From NCBI GenBank assembly GCA_036939755.1, contig JALLAZ010001091.1:1-11145 (forward strand): a stretch of DNA of 11,145 nucleotides, given 5' to 3'. Below are positions 7,064 to 11,145 of this stretch, one piece after another. The position numbers and the translations under genes were made by a program. The notes under the pieces were generated by a model. That model did not search any database and had not been told where the DNA came from. It saw nothing but the letters and a program-made list of their open reading frames with translations. Numbering within the stretch: position 1 is the first letter of the stretch; each line of letters opens with the position of its first letter. The stretch is from Stephanodiscus triporus (taxonomy: Eukaryota > Bacillariophyta > Thalassiosirophyceae > Thalassiosirales > Thalassiosiraceae).

Positions 7064-7105
7064 GAGGGTACAGACCGAGCAGGTCCGCGAAGCCCGAAAC
7101 GAAAC

Positions 7106-10100
7106 ATGACCGACATCATACCCAAGATCGAGGGCAAGCGTCCACATCGAAGGCCCGCGCGAAACGCCAAGCCCGCAAGAAAAGAGTATGTCTCCAAGGT
7201 AGTAGGACTCGAAAGCCACACCTTCGACATTGGCAACGCAAAGTATGCGGCCAAGTACCAGAAGTCGGTGGATGCCATCGCAAACCACATCCAGAAGGAA
7301 TACAAGGGAGGACCAGAGATCGCCAAGGCAATCAGGGACATGAATCTGCCAACGATCACGATCCCCCCGTACCCGACAGACGCTGCAGCAGGGAGCGGGG
7401 AAGTGTTCCTCTGGCAACAAGACGTCACCGAGGCAAAGAAGAAAAAGGCACTCCTAGAAGAGAATACGAAGCGCGCGTACGCCCTCGTCCTAGGGCAATG
7501 CTCGACGGAGCTAGACAGCAAAATCAAGGGTGCGGACGCATACACCCGGGCCGATGCCGACCAAGACGTGGTACAGCTACTGCTCATCATCAGGGGCTAC
7601 TGCTGCAGGTTCGAAGAGAACCAGCAGAGCACATACGCGCTCGAGAGCGCGAAACACCGCGTCTCGACCTACTACCAAGGCTACGACGTGTCCACCACGG
7701 AGTACGTGGAGCATTTCAAGGCGCTGGTAGGCATAGTGGAAACGTACGGCGGCGCATATGGAAATGAACCAGGGCTAGTGAGAGCCCGACTGATCGAACA
7801 AGGAGTGGCGGAGGCGGACCTCGACACTCCTGATGCCGACCAGCTCAAGACGGCCAAGGCAGTATGTCGCGAGGAGTATCTGTCGTGCATGATTCTGCGA
7901 GGAGCCGACAACAGCAGGTACTATCAGCTGAAGACCGACCTCGCGAACGACATGACAAAGGGACAAGACAACTTCCCCAAAAACATGGTCGAGACGACAC
8001 GTCTCCTCAACGACTACAAGGTGCCTGCGAGACAGCAACGCGTCAGGGACCCAGGCGACGACGGCGTGGCCTTCGCACAAGCAGGCCAAAAGAAGCCTGG
8101 CGGCGCCGCCGCCCCGTCCGCTGCAGACGTTGACTGCTGGCACTGCGGCAAGAAGGGACATTACCGTTCCAATTGCCCCGAACTCCAGGTGCAAGAACTC
8201 GACATGAAAATCCAGAACCTCCACGTCGGCGACTGTGAGGACGAGCACGCTCTCTTCTCAACTGAGGAGGATGATGGCTTGGGCCTTGTCCAAAAGAGCG
8301 AAGAACGAGGAGTGCGAGGCATCCTCTCGAAGCATCACCTGTATATTGACACGTGCGCAAGCTACGCCAGTACCCCCTACCGCGATCTGCTGACGAACGT
8401 CGAACCGCAGAAGCGCGGCCTAGTGGGGCACAGTAACGTGGGGTCGTGCGGGATGAACAAGGCCGGGAACCTGGGATCGATCAAGCAGATGTGGCTGAAT
8501 GAGGGCGGTGTCGCGTCAGTAGTCCCCCTGAAAGTCCTGGAAAAGATTTGGCCCATCACGTACGACAGCAGGCGCCACGGGGGCAAGTTCGTCCTGAAGA
8601 CGGACCAAGGAGACATAATCATAAAGAACAACAACAAAGGGATGCCGTACTTGGATCTCCGGGAGCTAGAGGCCGAGGTGGCGCTGTCTTTCATTCAGAC
8701 GGTGCGCGGTAACATGGAGGGATTCACGAAGCGTGAGGTCGAGGAAGCCCAGAAGGCGCGAGACGTCCAAGCGATGGTTGGACACCCCACGGACAGAGAG
8801 TTTCTGGGAATGGTACGTTCCGGCATGATATTCAACTGTCCTGTGACCCCCGCTGCTGTGATCAACTCTAACCGTATTCACGGCCCTGATCCCGCAGGGA
8901 TAAGAGGACGAACGGTAAGGACAACCCCGGAACCGGTCGTAATCGAGTACGTCGCGATTCCGAGGATAATCCTAGAGCGACACCAACGGGTCATATTGGC
9001 AGCGGATGTCATGTTTGTGAATGGAGTGCCATTCCTAGTTAGCGTCTCACGGGGCATAAACTTAATAACGACTGAATATATACCAAGCCGGACCGCGAAA
9101 CAACTCGCCGCCGGCATCAGACGGGTCATGGACCTGTACGCGCGCGGCGGTTTCCAAGTGGGCACGGTGCTCATGGACAACGAGTTTGAGCCGCTCCGAA
9201 ATCTCGTGCCCATCCTCACCGTGAACACCACGGCCGCAAAGGAGCACGTCCCAGAAGTAGAGCGTCGAATCCGTCTCATCAAAGAACGCGGACGAGGCAT
9301 CCTGAACACCCTACCATTTAAAAAGATGCCCCAGACCATTCTGGTCGAACTGATATACCACGTGGTGCTATGGCTGAACGCTTTCCCTTCAAAATCAGGA
9401 GTGTCGGATACCTACTCGCCAAGAGAAATCGTGTACAGGCAGAAGCTTGACTTCAAGAAGCATTGTCGTGCCCGCTTTGGTGCCTACTGCGAAGCCCACG
9501 ATGAGCCTGCCCCGTCCAACACGATGGTCTCCCGCTCGACCCCGGGGATAGTCCTCGGTCCCACAGGAAACCTGCAGGGCATGTACAAGATTCTCAACCT
9601 AAACACCGGAAAGAAGATCAAGCGACGAACACTTACCGTCCGCCCGATGCCTGATTCAGTGATCCGACAGGTCGAGCAGCAGGGACACACGAATGCAAGG
9701 CCCAACATGTTCGATTTCTCAGACCGCAACGGAGTACTTTTTGAGTGGAACGAAGACCTCAATGAGAATCCCGAGGGCATGGTGGAGGAGGACGTTGTCC
9801 TCTACCCATCACTTGTGGCCGAATTCCCGGGAGTGGCGCTTGAACGCGACCAACCCATCCCATCCGTTGAGGACGAAATCGACCCCCAGGGCCGCTCCGA
9901 GGACGCCGCTGCCCACAACGCCAACCTAGAGCCGCTCATCGCCGCAGGAGTGAATGCCCCCAATGTCATACACGCACACAACAATGAGATTGACGTTGAC
10001 GCACAAATTGACGACAATGACGGCATCCTATCCGTGGCAACCCTCCCCAACATCCCAGCCGGACATTTTAATAACCCGCCCATCGTCCTCAACGAGTCCT

Positions 10101-11071
10101 CGGAGGCAGAATCAGGTGACGACGAAGACAACGACGAAGACAACGACGGGGACAACGAGGACGACGAGGATGACGAGGACAATGAGGACCATGAGGACAA
10201 CGACGTCGACTACTTGCAAGCTGACGAATACGAGGCAAACGAACAAGGAGATCAAGGAGTGCGCAGATCTAAACGGAACAGAAAGGGAACAGCGACCACG
10301 AAGTACGCTGACTATGCCCTTCTAATGAACGCTCGGAAGCAGGCAAGAGGCCAAGCACGGGCGCGCATTGCGGACGGGATGTGTTTTTTCTCCGCCAACG
10401 ACCTGAGCGATGCCAAACCAGTGCCGGAGGGCGACAGGATGGAGTGGGCGTTGGGAGTGGCCCTTGTGCACTACTCCATGAATGCAGGAATGAAGAGATT
10501 CAAAGAGAAGGGCGAGGCCGGAGTGACCAGAGAGCTAAAACAGATGCACGACATGGAGGTGTTCCGCCCAGTCGAAAGAGAGTCACTATCGAAGGAGGAG
10601 AGGACAAAGGCCGTCGCATCGCTGATGTTCCTCAAGGAGAAAAGAGATCACTCGGTGAAGGCCAGAATGTGCGCCGACGGAAGAAAACAAAGGGGCGACT
10701 GGACAAAACAGGAGACCACGTCCCCCACCGTGTCCACGGAAGCGGTGTTCATAACCGCTGTGATCGAAGCCCACGAGGGGCGCGATGTGGCCTGTTTTGA
10801 CATCCCGGGCGCTTTCCTACACGCTGATTCCGACGAGGACATCGCCATGATTCTAAAGGGAAGACTGGCCGAACTGATGGTGCAGGTGGCGCCGAACCTG
10901 TACAGAAAGTACATCTCCGTCGACGGAAAGGGGATGGCTATACTGTACGTGAAGATGCAGAAAGCCATCTACGGCCTACTCAGGAGTGCGCTCCTCTTCT
11001 ATAAGAAGCTCGTGACAGACCTCGAGGGCGACAGGTTCGTGCTGAATCCGTACGATCCATGTGTGACCTAG
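7106..11071 (+). CDS. Copia Gag-Pol polyprotein, ends early inside reverse transcriptase
   Basis: A single frame of 1321 codons, ATG in AAACATGA context, 56 bases after the LTR. Gag is roughly residues 1-340, with a MILRGADNSRYYQLKTDL stretch typical of this group, then a CX2CX4HX4C zinc knuckle at C344, C347, H352, C357. The aspartic protease active site is D415-T416-C417 (Cys where Gly is usual). Integrase covers about 540-830: GHP...NCPV (H560, C578) then catalytic D634, D691 and E719 (in EHVPEVERRIR), and GPTGNLQG near 818-825. An Asp/Glu/Asn tract at about 1005-1035 separates integrase from reverse transcriptase. Reverse transcriptase begins near 1145: KARMCADGRKQR at 1185-1196, first catalytic Asp D1232 in CFDIPGAF, YGLLRSALLFY from 1289, LNPYDPCV at the end. 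The family normally goes on for several hundred more residues (rest of reverse transcriptase, RNase H). The stop at 11069-11071 precedes the second catalytic box, so the product would lack reverse transcriptase activity. Confidence 0.95.
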   Translation: MTDIIPKIEGKRPHRRPARNAKPARKEYVSKVVGLESHTFDIGNAKYAAKYQKSVDAIANHIQKEYKGGPEIAKAIRDMNLPTITIPPYPTDAAAGSGEVFLWQQDVTEAKKKKALLEENTKRAYALVLGQCSTELDSKIKGADAYTRADADQDVVQLLLIIRGYCCRFEENQQSTYALESAKHRVSTYYQGYDVSTTEYVEHFKALVGIVETYGGAYGNEPGLVRARLIEQGVAEADLDTPDADQLKTAKAVCREEYLSCMILRGADNSRYYQLKTDLANDMTKGQDNFPKNMVETTRLLNDYKVPARQQRVRDPGDDGVAFAQAGQKKPGGAAAPSAADVDCWHCGKKGHYRSNCPELQVQELDMKIQNLHVGDCEDEHALFSTEEDDGLGLVQKSEERGVRGILSKHHLYIDTCASYASTPYRDLLTNVEPQKRGLVGHSNVGSCGMNKAGNLGSIKQMWLNEGGVASVVPLKVLEKIWPITYDSRRHGGKFVLKTDQGDIIIKNNNKGMPYLDLRELEAEVALSFIQTVRGNMEGFTKREVEEAQKARDVQAMVGHPTDREFLGMVRSGMIFNCPVTPAAVINSNRIHGPDPAGIRGRTVRTTPEPVVIEYVAIPRIILERHQRVILAADVMFVNGVPFLVSVSRGINLITTEYIPSRTAKQLAAGIRRVMDLYARGGFQVGTVLMDNEFEPLRNLVPILTVNTTAAKEHVPEVERRIRLIKERGRGILNTLPFKKMPQTILVELIYHVVLWLNAFPSKSGVSDTYSPREIVYRQKLDFKKHCRARFGAYCEAHDEPAPSNTMVSRSTPGIVLGPTGNLQGMYKILNLNTGKKIKRRTLTVRPMPDSVIRQVEQQGHTNARPNMFDFSDRNGVLFEWNEDLNENPEGMVEEDVVLYPSLVAEFPGVALERDQPIPSVEDEIDPQGRSEDAAAHNANLEPLIAAGVNAPNVIHAHNNEIDVDAQIDDNDGILSVATLPNIPAGHFNNPPIVLNESSEAESGDDEDNDEDNDGDNEDDEDDEDNEDHEDNDVDYLQADEYEANEQGDQGVRRSKRNRKGTATTKYADYALLMNARKQARGQARARIADGMCFFSANDLSDAKPVPEGDRMEWALGVALVHYSMNAGMKRFKEKGEAGVTRELKQMHDMEVFRPVERESLSKEERTKAVASLMFLKEKRDHSVKARMCADGRKQRGDWTKQETTSPTVSTEAVFITAVIEAHEGRDVACFDIPGAFLHADSDEDIAMILKGRLAELMVQVAPNLYRKYISVDGKGMAILYVKMQKAIYGLLRSALLFYKKLVTDLEGDRFVLNPYDPCVT

Positions 11072-11145
11072 GCTGGTGGACAACTTCTCTCCTGAAACGA
11101 AATGTTACTGATGAAAGTGAAGTGGCATGTAGTTCAGGTCAGGAA
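11072..11145 (+). pseudogene. Remnant of reverse transcriptase after the stop, without the catalytic Asp pair
   Basis: In the same frame as the polyprotein, after a second stop (TGA 11093-11095), the codons at 11111-11143 read MKVKWHVVQVR. In this copia group WHV is directly followed by the two catalytic aspartates. Here they are absent while the residues on either side remain, which fits an in-frame loss of six bases between 11132 and 11134. Between LNPYDPCV and WHV there are about six codons more than I expect, and part of the sequence (RLVDN at about 11069-11084) reads better in another frame. This fits a small deletion near 11067 plus an insertion. The region is damaged coding sequence, not unrelated DNA. 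Confidence 0.6.

Larger units (their letters stand above)
6725..11145 (+). mobile_element. Ty1/copia LTR retrotransposon (CoDi-like), 5-prime part
   Basis: The element starts with the LTR at 6725 and continues past the window edge, so the 3-prime part of reverse transcriptase, RNase H, polypurine tract and 3-prime LTR are not seen. Domain order Gag, zinc knuckle, protease, integrase, reverse transcriptase is that of Ty1/copia (integrase before reverse transcriptase). The internal region is richer in G and C, with mostly C or G at third codon positions, unlike the flanks. The five bases before the LTR (GGCAT, 6720-6724) are the expected target-site duplication, to be matched downstream. The frame is intact for 1321 codons, so the insertion is young, but the reverse transcriptase core is damaged. 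Confidence 0.93.

Noticed and set aside
7050..7075. Canonical initiator-Met tRNA primer-binding site
   Set aside because: No TGGTATCAGAGC-like stretch occurs after the LTR.
7001..10968. Many frames of 60-177 codons opposite or out of phase with the polyprotein
   Set aside because: They are shadows of the GC-rich Gag-Pol frame, with no motifs of their own.

Overview
This window reads as nuclear DNA of a eukaryote, most likely a stramenopile alga and probably a diatom. Three things suggest this. The large polyprotein is a Ty1/copia Gag-Pol whose integrase and reverse transcriptase motifs (for example KARMCADGRKQR and LNPYDPCV) are, from memory, typical of the diatom-rich CoDi-like copia group. 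One gene start carries a perfect TCATTCC initiator, the YCAYTYY element known from oomycetes. There are also GT-AG splice signals and CA-rich leaders. No bacterial operon, ribosome-binding site, tRNA or CRISPR array was seen. Species is not determinable here.

Layout. Positions 1-38 may hold the first codons of a gene running leftwards out of the window. Positions 39-1658 are mostly noncoding, with three G-run/C-run hairpins (584-819). Positions 1659-2644 look like a decayed protein-coding region whose frame is cut by TGA stops and a frame change. A 43-bp tandem duplication lies at 2756-2841, and a roughly 20-copy minisatellite with a ~91-bp higher-order period at about 3200-3946. Positions 3990-6010 fit one gene: two ATG-free leader exons with strong splice sites, then an exon encoding a 162-residue protein of unknown function with weak beta-gamma-crystallin resemblance. 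A diverged duplicated block lies in its first intron. A 48-bp minisatellite starts two bases after its stop codon.

From 6579 a second gene starts (initiator, then ATG at 6612) and is cut after 37 codons by a copia LTR retrotransposon that fills the rest of the window. The LTR is 6725-7049 (TGTTG...CAACA). A single 1321-codon frame carries Gag with zinc knuckle, protease, integrase and the first part of reverse transcriptase. The frame ends in a stop just before the catalytic HVDD box. The bases after the stop still resemble that box, but its two aspartates are missing, so this copy looks dead for reverse transcription.

The most interesting signal is at the LTR/internal junction. The place where a tRNA primer-binding site should be has no initiator-Met tRNA match. 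Instead it is perfectly complementary over 15 bases (arms 6959-6973 and 7049-7063) to the stretch just after an initiator-like TCACTTT. This is the arrangement expected of a self-priming retrotransposon of the Tf1 kind (a Ty3/gypsy-side element), but in a Ty1/copia element.
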